The notes beneath the pieces were generated by a model that ran no database searches, had not been told where the DNA came from, and was given only the letters and a program-made list of their open reading frames with translations. Positions 9,792 to 20,802 of a stretch of 21,090 nucleotides of DNA are shown one piece after another (the first letter of the stretch is position 1; every line of letters starts with the position of its first letter). This stretch comes from Byssochlamys sp. IMV 00236. Lineage: Eukaryota; Ascomycota; Eurotiomycetes; Eurotiales; Thermoascaceae. The DNA is taken from contig MSJH02000218.1 in NCBI GenBank assembly GCA_001931875.2, forward strand, positions 1 to 21,090. The letters run 5' to 3'. Both the position numbers and the translations under genes were made by a program.

Positions 9792-11021
9792 ATGTCTTCT
9801 GCTGCAAGTATTCTTAGACGTCAATTCAAAGGTTTTTAGATTATATTAGCTATATAACAACATTTATTCATTATTCTTTCTGTAAAGAATTAACAAGGAA
9901 TCCAGTTCCCGGATTTGTTGTAGATCTTAAAGATGACAATATATTTATTTGGTAAATCAATATTCTACATTAACTATAGCTAATCTATTTATTTAGGGAT
10001 GTCGCACTTATTGGTACACCAAAGACAATTTATGAAGGAGGATATTTTAAAGTAATACTAAAGCATATTTCAATAACCTTTTCTAATGTTGTAATCTAGG
10101 CTACGATGACCTTTCCAGAAGACTATCCTTTTAACCCACCTACTTTTCGCTTTAACAATGAATTCTATCACCCTAATGGTAAGCAAATAAAGATTGATTA
10201 AAACATATTATTCATCATGTCCATAGTCTATCCTGACGGAAGGCTCTGTATTTCTATACTTCATCCTGCGGGCAATGATCCGATTAGTGGAGAAGCACCA
10301 GAAGTAAGAAAGAAAAAAAAAAAAGAAATCTATATTTTACTAAATTAAAAATTCCTTTCTTTTCCTTGTTCTCTCTCTCCTTTTTGTAGGAACGATGGAA
10401 TCCTACTCAGGTAAATATAATACATACACACACAAACAAAAAAAAAAAAAGAGAGAGAAATGGCGTAGATAAATTTGATCATATATACTTATTCATTATC
10501 CTTAGTCTGTAGAAAGTAATAATACCTTACCATAAAAAAAAAAAGAAAAAAAAAAGATATATATCCTAAATCATATATAGGTGTACTTGTATCTATCATT
10601 TCCTTACTTGCAGATCCAAATTGCTCAAGTCCAGCTAATGTAGATGCAGGCGTAAGTAGGATCCCCCTATTGTGTGTGTATTGTTCTCATCTTGTCATAG
10701 GTTGACTATAGAAAGAACCGTGAACTGTTTGAGAGTATTGTCAAAAGTACGTCTATTTTTGTATTTTATAGAATGGCATTAACAGCGATATAGAACAAGT
10801 AGAAGCATCCAAGAAAGATATTCCCAAAGGGTTCAAAATGCCTGAATCAGAAAAAGACTTTATGCCCACAGCGCCACCAGAGATAGAAGAAGATGACAAT
10901 TTGTAAGATAATCTTGGTGCGTTTATCATTTACATTTAACATGATTTATTATAGCTGGTATGAATCAGGAGATGAAAGTGACTTTGGTGTAGATGACTAT
11001 GATGAAGAAGAAGACGACTAG
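9792..11021 (+). CDS. CDC34: Cdc34-type ubiquitin-conjugating enzyme E2 (UBE2R class)
   Basis: E2 that passes ubiquitin from E1 to substrates of SCF ligases, notably cell-cycle inhibitors. Exons: 9792-9831, 9888-9951, 9997-10051, 10100-10178, 10227-10303, 10390-10410, 10506-10515, 10581-10651, 10701-10746, 10794-10902, 10955-11021; 212 aa. Landmarks: EGGYFKATMTFPEDYPFNPP, HPN (77-79), catalytic Cys87 in GRLCISILHP, then the Cdc34/Ubc7-type insertion AGNDPISGEAPE, ERWNPTQSVES, LLADPNCSSPANVDAG, DIPKGFKMPESEKDF and an acidic tail with WYESGDESDFG. The post-core motifs VDYRKN, DIPKGF and the acidic end resemble yeast Cdc34 rather than Ubc7. Exons 6 and 7 are microexons of 21 and 10 nt. The intron 10747-10793 was placed so the length between IVK and DIPKGF matches yeast Cdc34. 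The first donor, GTTTTT, is atypical. SEC31 follows in the same direction after 140 bp. Confidence 0.95.
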
Positions 11022-11044
11022 ATCACATCACTTTTAAATTGTGT

Positions 11045-11050
11045 AATAAA
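11045..11050 (+). promoter_or_regulatory. Candidate polyadenylation signal of CDC34
   Basis: AATAAA 24 nt after the CDC34 stop, inside the 140-bp gap before the SEC31 start. The gap must therefore serve both 3' end formation of CDC34 and the SEC31 promoter. Confidence 0.5.
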
Positions 11051-11161
11051 GACATACAGGTTTTTAAAAGATAATGCTGTGCTGAGATTTAAATCACTAT
11101 TTTATATGTTCCTGAAACTTTTCTTGTTTCCCTTTTTCCCTTTTTTTTCCACATAAAAACA

Positions 11162-13584
11162 ATGGACTCTATTTCTCGTACAGCCACTTTGACATGGAAC
11201 CCAAAGCCACATCTTTTGCTAGCAACAAGTGACCAAGATTATCTAGAGATTTTTAAACTTGATTCTGTTCATTTCAAACCAAGTCGTTTATGCAAAACAG
11301 CGACACACTTTAAGTATAAAAATAATATAGTATAAAATCTTGCACACAGACTAAATGAAATAAAGGATCAATACACTCAGTTGGGGAAATCATCATAATC
11401 AAGCAGATGGTATTATTGCTGCTGGAACAGACCAAGGACACTTGGAGCTTTGGAGTCCGTTTGCTTTGATAAACAATAAAAGGTAATACAACAGCAATAA
11501 TAACTTTAGCTAATACATATAAAAAGCACTCAAGAGTCACTTATAATGAGAGACACGACGACACATACGACCGCAGTAAATGCTCTTGACTTCAATCCCT
11601 CTCAGCCCAATTTACTAGCTTCAGCTGGAAATCAAAGTGAGGTAACGTATGCGTGTGCGCATGTCATTTGTCTCTTATTTTTTCATGGCTCTAGCGTATG
11701 TGTGATAGGTTTATATCTGGGACCTTTATCATCCTCACTCATCTTATAAACCTGGTCCTCGATCATCTAAAATGGACCATATTCGTGCCATAGCATGGAA
11801 TGGACAAGTACAGCATATCCTATCCACCGCCTCAACAAACGGGTATACCGTAGTCTGGGATATACGAAATAAGAAAGAAATCATGGCCCTACCACAGCAC
11901 CCAGCTGTCATCTCATCTATTGCGTGGCACCCTGATATTGTAAAGCGTGTGATCATTATACGGACTTTTTGTAACCCTTTTTTTTTTTTCTGTAGGCGAC
12001 ACAGATCGTTACTGCTGCTCATGATGGGACTATTTCACTATGGGATCTTCGACATGCACATGCTCCAGAAAAAGTAATGAAAAGTCAGGACAGCGTATTT
12101 GACCTGAGTTGGTGTAAGCAAGATTCAAATTTGCTATTATCAGGTGGAAAAGAAATTCTCTGCTGGAATCCAAACTTGGGAGAACTTTATGGAAAACTGG
12201 TCGAAAGTGAATATTCGCTTCAAGTAGCCTGGTGTCCCTATCATCCTAGCATTATCGCTTCATCATCACTTGCTGAATCGGTAAATTTGAACGATTATTA
12301 AAAAAACTGTGTGTGAGCTAAATGTACTGCCAAATGTAGGTTGATACCCATCCCATTCAATCACTCAAACTAAGATCACCTCCAAGATGGCTACGCCGAA
12401 CCACTACAGCCTCCTTTGGACATAATGGAAAGGTAGCAGTCGTACTGAAGCATAAAGTATTAGTGACTACAGTCGAAATAGATCCTGATATCATTAAGCG
12501 CTCTGAACAACTGGAATCGGCCACAAGCGATCTTGGCAGTGTAGATACGTTTATCAAAGACCGTATTCGAGAAAGCTGCGATAAAGAAGACTGGACGATA
12601 CTAAAGATACTCTTTGCAGACGACGCACGAGAGCAACTCATACGGCATTTGGGGTTTAAAAGGGATCAAGTGATCATGTCACATCAAGCACCTTCACCGC
12701 ATTCCTTTTTTGGCAAAATGGTCAACCCTCTTCCGATACGCTTCCTCTCTTCTCCTTTAACGGATCGCTCGATTGCTGAATATGTAGGTCTTGGCGATTT
12801 TGAGTCGGCGGTAGATGTGTGCCTGGCATCAGAACGATTCTCAGACGCACTGGTCATCGCAGCATGTCATAGTCCTGAACTATTCAGTCGAGTCCAAAAG
12901 ACGTTTATCGAGCGATATGCGCACGAACATACCTACCTTCATCTCCTCGGAAACATTGTGAACCGAGACCTAGATTCTGTCGTTATCACTGCGGCCCTGG
13001 ATGAATGGAAGTTTATCTTGGCCACTCTCTGTACCTTTGCCCAGTCTGGTGATCTGGCTCGACTTTGTGAGTTATTGGGTGACCGTCTGATGAAAGCTCA
13101 GAAAGAAAAGCAGGCATTAACCTGCTACATGGCTGCAGGCCATTTGGCAAAGACATTCAATATTTGGATTGCTCGATTAGAAGAAAAGGAGAAATGTCAA
13201 GAGGAATATACTATTCGATTGCAGGAATTGGTTGAAAAGTTGACCATCTTTCGTAAGGCAATCCATTACCAAGAATCGACATCGATAACCTCTCAGGGGA
13301 CGTATGAGTTGGCTAGACTGTATGATACATATTGCGATTATGCTCAGCTTATGGCAGCGCAGGGGAAGTTGGACATTGCATTAAAGTACATCAGTCTAGT
13401 CCCTGAAGGGTATAACAAACGGGTATCTCTTGTTCCTAATATGCAACAAGAGCATCGTGATGTAACGTCAACAGATCATTCAGCAGCATCTACTGCAGTA
13501 GTACCAGAAACAGTGCATCCTTCACCTTTAGCACCACCTACAAGTGCAAGTTACCATACAGCTCCACAACAGTGGCGTCCATAG
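11162..13584 (+). CDS. SEC31: Sec31-like COPII outer-coat protein, C-terminally short
   Basis: Outer-cage subunit of COPII vesicles that bud from ER exit sites, partner of Sec13. Exons: 11162-11313, 11366-11482, 11527-11641, 11709-11939, 11996-12280, 12340-13584; 714 aa. The start gives MDSISRTATLTWNPKPH, matching the family's RTA-x-x-W opening. WD40 repeats fill about 1-330, with LSWGNHHNQADGIIAAGT, VYIWDLYHPHSSYKPGPRSS, DHIRAIAWNGQVQHILSTAS, GYTVVWDIRNKKEIMAL and SLWDLRHAHAPEKV. An alpha-solenoid resembling the Sec31 ACE element spans about 444-660 (IAEYVGLGDFESAVDVCLAS, YMAAGHLAKTFNIW). The protein ends in a short Pro/Ser/Thr stretch finishing PQQWRP. Sec31 proteins are usually about 1200 aa or more; the long Pro-rich linker that contacts Sec23/Sar1 and the C-terminal helical domain are absent. 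I found no continuation downstream in any frame, and an AATAAA follows the stop. Confidence 0.92.
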
Positions 13585-13646
13585 AATATATAAAAGAGAG
13601 GGGCTAGTTACGGTGTATTTCAACGGAGACTATTTTTCTTCCATAC

Positions 13647-13652
13647 AATAAA
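13647..13652 (+). promoter_or_regulatory. Candidate polyadenylation signal of SEC31
   Basis: AATAAA within an A-rich run 62 nt after the SEC31 stop codon. It supports that stop as the true gene end rather than an artefact of a missed intron. Confidence 0.45.
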
Positions 13653-14020
13653 AAAAATACCTTGTGTGCATTCTATAAGCTTTAAAGAGACCTGTTTGTT
13701 CAGACTCGCATTTTTAAAAAGGCATTGCCCCTTTTCATCAAAAAGAACATATATTCCATCAGCCAAATTTTAAGGTACATATACCACTGACAGCAAATAT
13801 GGTAGCATGACATAAAGCTAACGCAAACCCCTCTATTTACTTGCAATGCAGTTCTAGTAGATATTATGCAGCCCTTGTCTGCAAATAAGCCCTGTTACTT
13901 TAGTTCTCCGAAAAAGCATAAACTTGGGACTAAATGAAGGAGGGATAAAAAGGCAAATATGATTATACGCGCACGCACGGCTTCAGGAACCATAAAGATA
14001 ATCTACCATAGATGATGCCA

Positions 14021-14046
14021 TATTTCCCCCCTTGGGGGGATATATG
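14021..14046. repeat. C6-TT-G6 hairpin with AT flanks
   Basis: Six C (14026-14031), TT, then six G (14034-14039), extended by ATATTT on the left and ATATAT on the right with a single mismatch. This near-perfect inverted repeat is unusual in AT-rich DNA. A function is not evident. Confidence 0.6.
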
Positions 14047-14542
14047 ACCACATATGCTCAGCTTTTATAATTGCGCAGGAAAAGATGAAATTGCGCAAAA
14101 ATACATCAGTTCCTGAAAAAGATGCATCCAATGTAGAACAGTGATGTAATACCAACAGAAATAGTCAATACAGCAATAGTACACATGTGTCTTTCTCTTG
14201 TGTTCGTTGTCCTGTTCGTTCTAGACAATGATGGGAATTTTCATCTCAAGATGTAACACAAAATATATTCCATCTCATTACACCTTCTCCTTGGTTCACT
14301 GTGACACAAATACTAATGAAGGTGATACTGATAATAAACCTACAGACAAGAACTAACCCTATCTGTAGAAAAATGGATGATGCTTGTTTGGATGACGTTA
14401 ACTTATGTTGGCAAAAAGATATAGTGTGAAGAAATGAGTAAGATTGGCATATAGGCATAATCCATCATGCCGATCTTTTTTTTTTACAGTGATAAGAATG
14501 ATGTGTAACATTGTCAATCAAAAAAATTCTGTTGACGCTGGG

Positions 14543-14930
14543 TTAAAAATACATTGACGTTGATCTTGTCAAGATGGACTCTATTTGATTCGTATTTGAG
14601 GTACACTTTAGGACACTTGCCATAGGAAGAATGCCCTGAAGAGATACAAAAGCTGTTATGACTTGCAAAATAAGGTTCTCTTGTATAAATCCATGGATGA
14701 ATGCAAAAACATTTGAAAAATACAAGAGACTCTTTGTGAAGGGGGGTATTGTCATTAATGGCTGCGAACCTAAATCAGAATGCTTTTTCATCACTGGCGC
14801 TTTTTTTTGGCCCTTGATCATCCCCTTCGTTGGTACTATTCCTGGAGATTGAGACAATATCAGTGGTCTTGCGACTACAATGAAAATTCTGCATAAAAAG
14901 TAAAAGTTTGATATTGTAATGATGCTTATA
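14543..14930 (-). other. Unassigned open reading frame, possible gene relic
   Basis: Open on the minus strand for about 128 codons, ending in TAA at 14545-14543. The first reasonable ATG inside is late, at GMIKGQKKAPVMKKHSDLG; the part from the TTG near 14857 begins LSQSPGIVPTKGM. It has a basic segment followed by a hydrophobic, aromatic-rich segment (TKSLLYFSNVFAFIHGFI). The plus strand is also open over 14658-14852. I do not recognise a family, no strong promoter is visible and no splice partner was found. It could be a decayed coding segment or chance. Confidence 0.25.
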
Positions 14931-15378
14931 AATACTCATAAAGGTATTAGAATCATCTAGTAACCCAATGTCTCATTGTTGATGTCTAACAATATAAACT
15001 TGACTAGTCTAAAACCGTACTCTTAAAGCTAAACTATAAATGATTTTCTATAACAAACAAACAGTCGTCATCTTGTATGAATTTGTGATAAAGAACAGAA
15101 AGAAATGATTGATAATGGGTCAATGTAAATTTATTTTTTTAGTACAACCTAGATTCTTTATTGTACAACAAGATAAAAGGTTAAAAAAAATGATCTTCAA
15201 AGTTAAAGCATATAAAAAAGAAACAAAACTGTCTTTGGTTCTAATAAAAAGAGAACATTTTCTCATTTGTTCCTTTTTGTGTATTTCAAACTAAATTTAA
15301 ACTTTTTTTTAATTCTAAACTCACCATTCTAGCCTCTTTCTTTCCTTTTCTCTCTCTTTTCTTTCTTTTTGTATATAG

Positions 15379-16908
<1,530 letters not shown>

Positions 16909-16970
16909 AACCGAGATTATTTCTATTTATGGAAATGTTGTATGGTGTATTTGTCTCTATTATTATTTTC

Positions 16971-16990
16971 CTCTCTCTCTCTCTCTCTCT
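16971..16990 (+). repeat. (CT)10 microsatellite
   Basis: Ten uninterrupted CT units about 60 bp after the epimerase stop codon, in the 179-bp gap between it and the casein kinase gene. Confidence 0.9.
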
Positions 16991-17087
16991 ATAATTCGCT
17001 TTATTTTTTTCTCTTCTTTTATTTGCTGATATAATCTGATAATCCCATTTCTTCTTCCGTTTGCCTTTTCTCTTTTTAATAAAATTA

Positions 17088-18578
17088 ATGCCTACCTCAT
17101 CTACAGCAGCTGCTAGTCCAGGCCACTCACATAATGTCGTTGGTGTACATTATAAAGTTGGAAAAAAGATTGGCGAAGGAAGTTTTGGTATCATTTATGA
17201 AGGTTCGAAAATAAACAACAAAGCAAAAACAACATAATTAACTCAACCGGAAACTTTATAGGCGTCAACTTGTTGAATAATCAACCTGTGGCAATCAAGT
17301 TTGAGCCAAGAAAGAGTGATGCCCCACAATTAAGAGACGAATATCGAACTTACAAAATTATGGCTGGCTCCGGTAAAATATTTAACTTCAGAGGGATTAT
17401 AAGCTAATTTATTTTTAAACAGTGGGTATTCCTACAGCCTACTATTTTGGTCAAGAAGGTCTTCACAACATCCTCGTCATCGATTTGCTCGGCCCAAGTC
17501 TGGAAGATATGTTTGATACCTGTGGTAGACGCTTTAGTATCAAAACAACAGCTATGCTCGCAAAGCAAATGGTACAAGTAGTTCAAATAAGGATTATTTT
17601 TTTTATGCATACACTCATACTTAACTGTTACATAGCTAACTCGAGTACAGACTATACATGAAAAGAACCTTATTTATAGAGATATTAAGCCAGATAACTT
17701 TTTGATTGGCAAACCTGGCACAGATGCAGAAAATCAAATATTTATTGTAGACTTTGGTATGGCTAAATTATATAGAGATCCAAAGACAAAACAGCATATT
17801 CCTTATCGTGAACGTAAAAGTCTGTCTGGAACTGCTCGCTATATGAGTATCAACACTCATTTAGGAAGAGGTGCACGCATCTACACTTTGCATACTACTA
17901 CTACTTACTGATGTATTAACATATATAGAGCAATCTCGTCGTGATGACCTTGAATCACTCGGTCATGTGTTCATGTACTTCCTAAGAGGTTCTTTACCTT
18001 GGCAAGGATTAAAAGCTGCTACAAATAAACAAAAATACGAAAAGATTGGTGAAAAGAAGCAGACGACAGCTATTAAAGATCTCTGTGATGGATATCCAGG
18101 TAATAATATGAATGTTATTTTCTTTGAAAACTAACTTGGACAATAGAGGAGTTTGGCATCTATCTTCAATATGTGCGTAAATTAGGCTTTGAGGAAACTC
18201 CTGATTATGACTTTTTACGAAGTCTTTTTACAAAAGCCATTGAAAAGATTGGCGAAGTAGAAGATAGTGTCTATGACTGGATGTTATTGAATAACGGCAA
18301 GGGCTGGCAGGTAAGATTTTAAATATAAATAGTTTCCTTTTTATACTGACATGTACATAAAGTCTTCATCTAAACGACAAACACGTCAACAAACAACAGC
18401 AAAACGGTTTATTGAAAACAATACTAACAATAATGCAGCCGCACGCCAAATAAAAGACTCAAACCAAAACGAGCTAAACCATCATCAGAGCCAACAACAA
18501 CAACAAAGACAATTAGAGCAGCAGCATCAAAAGAAACCTAGCTTTTGGTCAAAACTTTCATGTGGATTATGTCAGTAA
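17088..18578 (+). CDS. YCK1: Casein kinase 1, Yck/CK1-gamma type
   Basis: Ser/Thr kinase; yeast relatives act at the plasma membrane in nutrient signalling, endocytosis and morphogenesis. Exons: 17088-17202, 17262-17372, 17423-17571, 17636-17870, 17929-18099, 18147-18310, 18363-18578; 386 aa. Gly loop GEGSFG (29-34), ATP Lys51 in [30 protein letters not shown], catalytic loop [10 protein letters not shown] with Asp141, DFGMA (164-168), [58 protein letters not shown] and FEETPDY are all intact. The tail (316-386) is Gln/Asn-rich and ends [11 protein letters not shown]. Yck1/2 end in two adjacent Cys that are palmitoylated; here two Cys are spaced and followed by Gln, so membrane anchoring is plausible but inferred. 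Donors GTTCGA (17203) and GTGCAC (17871) are weak but required by the conserved protein. The assignment to a particular Yck paralogue is open. Confidence 0.95.
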
Positions 18579-18605
18579 ACCTCTCTCTTCTCTCCCTTTT
18601 TATAT

Positions 18606-18610
<5 letters not shown>

Positions 18611-18643
<33 letters not shown>
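18611..18643 (+). repeat. (TC)n microsatellite
   Basis: About 33 uninterrupted alternating T and C, 32 bp after the casein kinase stop codon, probably within or next to its 3' UTR. The related CT tracts near 16971 and 9640 suggest such tracts are common in this genome. Confidence 0.92.
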
Positions 18644-18645
<2 letters not shown>

Positions 18646-18711
18646 ACTATTAGTATCTTATAATGTACAGTAATCATACGCAAGCTTTCAAATAGAGAGC
18701 TTGTCTACTTA

Positions 18712-18717
18712 AATAAA
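18712..18717 (+). promoter_or_regulatory. Candidate polyadenylation signal of the casein kinase gene
   Basis: AATAAA 134 nt after the stop codon, past the TC microsatellite. It is the first canonical match downstream of the gene. Confidence 0.35.
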
Positions 18718-20216
18718 CAAGAGAGAAAGCCTTGGCATGCGGAGTGTACAGATGATGAAAGGAGTTGTGATATCAACTATGCATCAATTCACTATGTGAC
18801 AAGCTTGCTTCTCTGTAAAGCAACATGCTCCTTCTCCCTATTGTTCATGCTTTTCTGTATATATATGCAATAGATCGTCATTTTATTTCAAACAATGATT
18901 GCTATCTTTTTTTGTTATTCTGCTTCAAATTATGGGATGTTTATGGAGCGGTAATGTAAGACAAGAAATATAATTTTGAATGAATGACGTTGCTGTGTAG
19001 TACTTTTCAAATTGTCATTTTGTTAAAGTACTCCTATATTGGTGTTCAGCAACTATAAGGAGGGTGTCATTGAGCTGTGTATGATCAATGTATATGGGTG
19101 GGTAATACATGATAAAAAGGCGGTACGACAGATAACATGATTGATATATTACTTGATATGCTCCTATTCTATTTAAAAATCCCAAATAAGTTACAAATGC
19201 AGTATCAGTTCGCTTAAACAATAATAAATTTGTAGGTTTTATACCTTATTTATGATGAACGTGTTGAGTTCACTATATTCAATACACACATTATGGTAAA
19301 TATATACATGCTGTAACGCCATTATTCTTTTTTACCAAATATCTGTTTAATTTTCAGAGTACATATATATAGGCCTGTTTTGCGAATAAGGATTGGAAAT
19401 TTGATATACTTATGAACAAAATACTACTGTGATATATATTTTAGAAAATAGAATTTTCAAGCTATACTACGAGATGATAATAATTAATTTTTTTGTACGA
19501 ATAAACAAAAGCGCAGGATAAAGTAAATAAATATTTCCTGATTTGAATAATTAATCTGATTCAGAAAATGGGGGGGAAGATAAGAAAGTGACAGAGTACG
19601 CTCACAAGAAATAAACATTTGTATATCAGTAAAAAGATTTGAGAAATAAAACAAGTTTTTTAATATTGATGAATAGTTTAGAGTCTTGCAATGTAAAATA
19701 CTTATGATTTGAATGTATGTTCCTTTAAAAGTTAAAATGTGAAAGAAATTTATTGTGTTCTTTAAATGCATTTAATAGATCAAAGATAAAGGAAAATAAA
19801 AGAGATAATAAATAATAATTACTTTTATTGAATGACTTTTTTTTAAACTCACAAGAGTCAAAAATATTTATTACAAGAAAACTACAGAAATGGGCTTACT
19901 TAGAGGCTGCTTTAACTTTCCAGCGAATGCTACTGTGATTACTTGTTTTAGTTTACTGACCTTGGTACGTTTAAAGTTTCTAAAATAGTTTTAAATTAAT
20001 AAGTAAATATAATATGTCGCATTAATAACTACCTAATCTTAATTGTGCAAGATCAAATATAATAAGTTTGAATTGAAAAGTAAAAAAAAAAAAAAGAAAA
20101 GTTAAAAAGATATCTTTATGCAGTGAGAATATTACTGTAGATTGATTAATCTAATGAAACTGTCGATTCTTTATTTCAAAAATACTGGGTTATTTATATT
20201 GAAAAAATAGTTGTTG

Positions 20217-20256
20217 ACACTATCTCATAGCATAGTGTGAGTTGATAGTACTATCA
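20217..20256. repeat. Adjacent inverted repeat and perfect 14-bp palindrome
   Basis: ACACTAT (20217-20223) pairs with ATAGTGT (20232-20238) across eight bases. It is followed by the perfect palindrome TGATAGTACTATCA (20243-20256). The 11-mer TAGTACTATCA recurs near 20594 on the other side of tRNA-Glu. Function unknown. Confidence 0.6.
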
Positions 20257-20375
20257 GAGGTAAATTCCTGAATCTTGTTTACACTACTCCTGCATCAACA
20301 ACGTTTATGCAAAAGTAAGTAAACATCCAATAAAAAGGAAGAGAAAAATATTTTAAATTACGACCGAAACGCCTG

Positions 20376-20381
20376 AAAAAA
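20376..20381 (-). terminator. Pol III T-run terminator of tRNA-Glu
   Basis: Six consecutive T on the minus strand, 2 nt after the mature 3' end of tRNA-Glu. Confidence 0.8.
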
Positions 20382-20383
20382 GT

Positions 20384-20455
20384 TTCCCCAACGGGGAATC
20401 GAACCCCGGCCATGTCGGTGAAAGCGACAGATCCTAGCCACTGGACCATTGAGGA
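20384..20455 (-). tRNA. tRNA-Glu (anticodon TTC)
   Basis: A 72-nt cloverleaf on the minus strand. The acceptor pairs TCCTCAA with TTGGGGA and the discriminator is A. The anticodon stem TGTCG/CGACA encloses the loop CTTTCAC, with anticodon TTC reading GAA and GAG. The T arm is CGGGG-TTCGATT-CCCCG. The sequence closely resembles eukaryotic tRNA-Glu, including GTGGCTAGGAT in the D arm. There is no intron. A T6 run follows on the minus strand (20381-20376). The nearer of two CACGTG hexamers lies 50 nt upstream. Confidence 0.97.
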
Positions 20456-20504
20456 CCGCTTGTTTTCTTTAAATGAAAGTATTTAATTGATAACTAATTA
20501 ATAT

Positions 20505-20521
20505 CACGTGAACGTCACGTG
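20505..20521. promoter_or_regulatory. Tandem CACGTG pair upstream of tRNA-Glu
   Basis: CACGTG at 20505-20510 and again at 20516-20521, 11 bp apart, about one helical turn. The proximal copy begins exactly 50 nt from the tRNA-Glu 5' end and reads CACGTGAT toward the gene, as at tRNA-Arg. An AT-rich, TATA-like stretch lies between it and the gene. Confidence 0.5.
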
Positions 20522-20750
20522 AGAATCACATGTTTTTGGGAATACGTTCTTTCTTTATATGGTGCTTACTGATTGGTGGGTAAGTCAACACTTTAGTACT
20601 ATCATCTTTATTCTTCTAAATAAAAGAAACATGAGTAGTTCCATTATACTTTATGTCTATTCTTACTACTACAACAACAACTAGGGAGGTGATCCAGAAT
20701 ATGTCTGCACCTGGAAAATCTTTCTTGCTTTGGACTACCACTTGAGCTTA

Positions 20751-20802
20751 CCACTGTATTTAACCACTGTACTTAACCACTGTACTTAACCACTGTACTT
20801 AA
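20751..20802 (+). repeat. 13-bp tandem repeat, four copies
   Basis: The unit CCACTGTACTTAA occurs at 20751-20763 (with one C to T change), 20764-20776, 20777-20789 and 20790-20802. The preceding 13 bp (20738-20750, CCACTTGAGCTTA) are in phase and look like a decayed fifth copy. The array is not in a coding frame on either strand. Confidence 0.93.

Larger units (their letters stand above)
13585..14542. other. Intergenic spacer downstream of SEC31
   Basis: Spacer of nearly 1 kb with more balanced base composition than the other gaps. It contains a C6-TT-G6 hairpin inside AT flanks (14021-14046) and a direct repeat AATTGCGCA at 14069-14077 and 14089-14097. A minus-strand open frame (14246-14458) and short plus-strand frames over the same bases look like neither a known family nor spliced exons. 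I see no supported gene. Confidence 0.5.
18579..20383. other. Long AT-rich intergenic region without a supported gene
   Basis: About 1.8 kb. The first 140 bp are the casein kinase 3' flank. The remainder is strongly AT-rich with homopolymers. The open frames at 19015-19221 and 19484-19771 (minus) are rich in Phe, Ile, Asn and Leu as expected from AT-rich non-coding DNA and match nothing I recognise. Near the tRNA end there are compact palindromes (20217-20256). I see no rRNA, snRNA or transposon signature. Confidence 0.55.

Noticed and set aside
10747..10785. Alternative placements of the ninth CDC34 intron using acceptors at 10771 or 10785.
   Set aside because: They give introns of 35 bp or less with poor donors, or break the frame. 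The 47-bp intron 10747-10793 restores the family spacing before DIPKGF.
14543..14857. Possible C-terminal remnant of a Tc1/IS630-like transposase.
   Set aside because: Only a loose similarity (PPF...NVF and a QG...AS spacing) was seen. There is no catalytic DDE signature, terminal inverted repeats or TA duplication, so the label is not justified.
19484..19771. 95-codon minus-strand frame in the AT-rich right spacer.
   Set aside because: Composition (Phe, Ile, Leu, Asn, Ser) is what AT-rich random DNA gives; no domain and no conserved neighbour.
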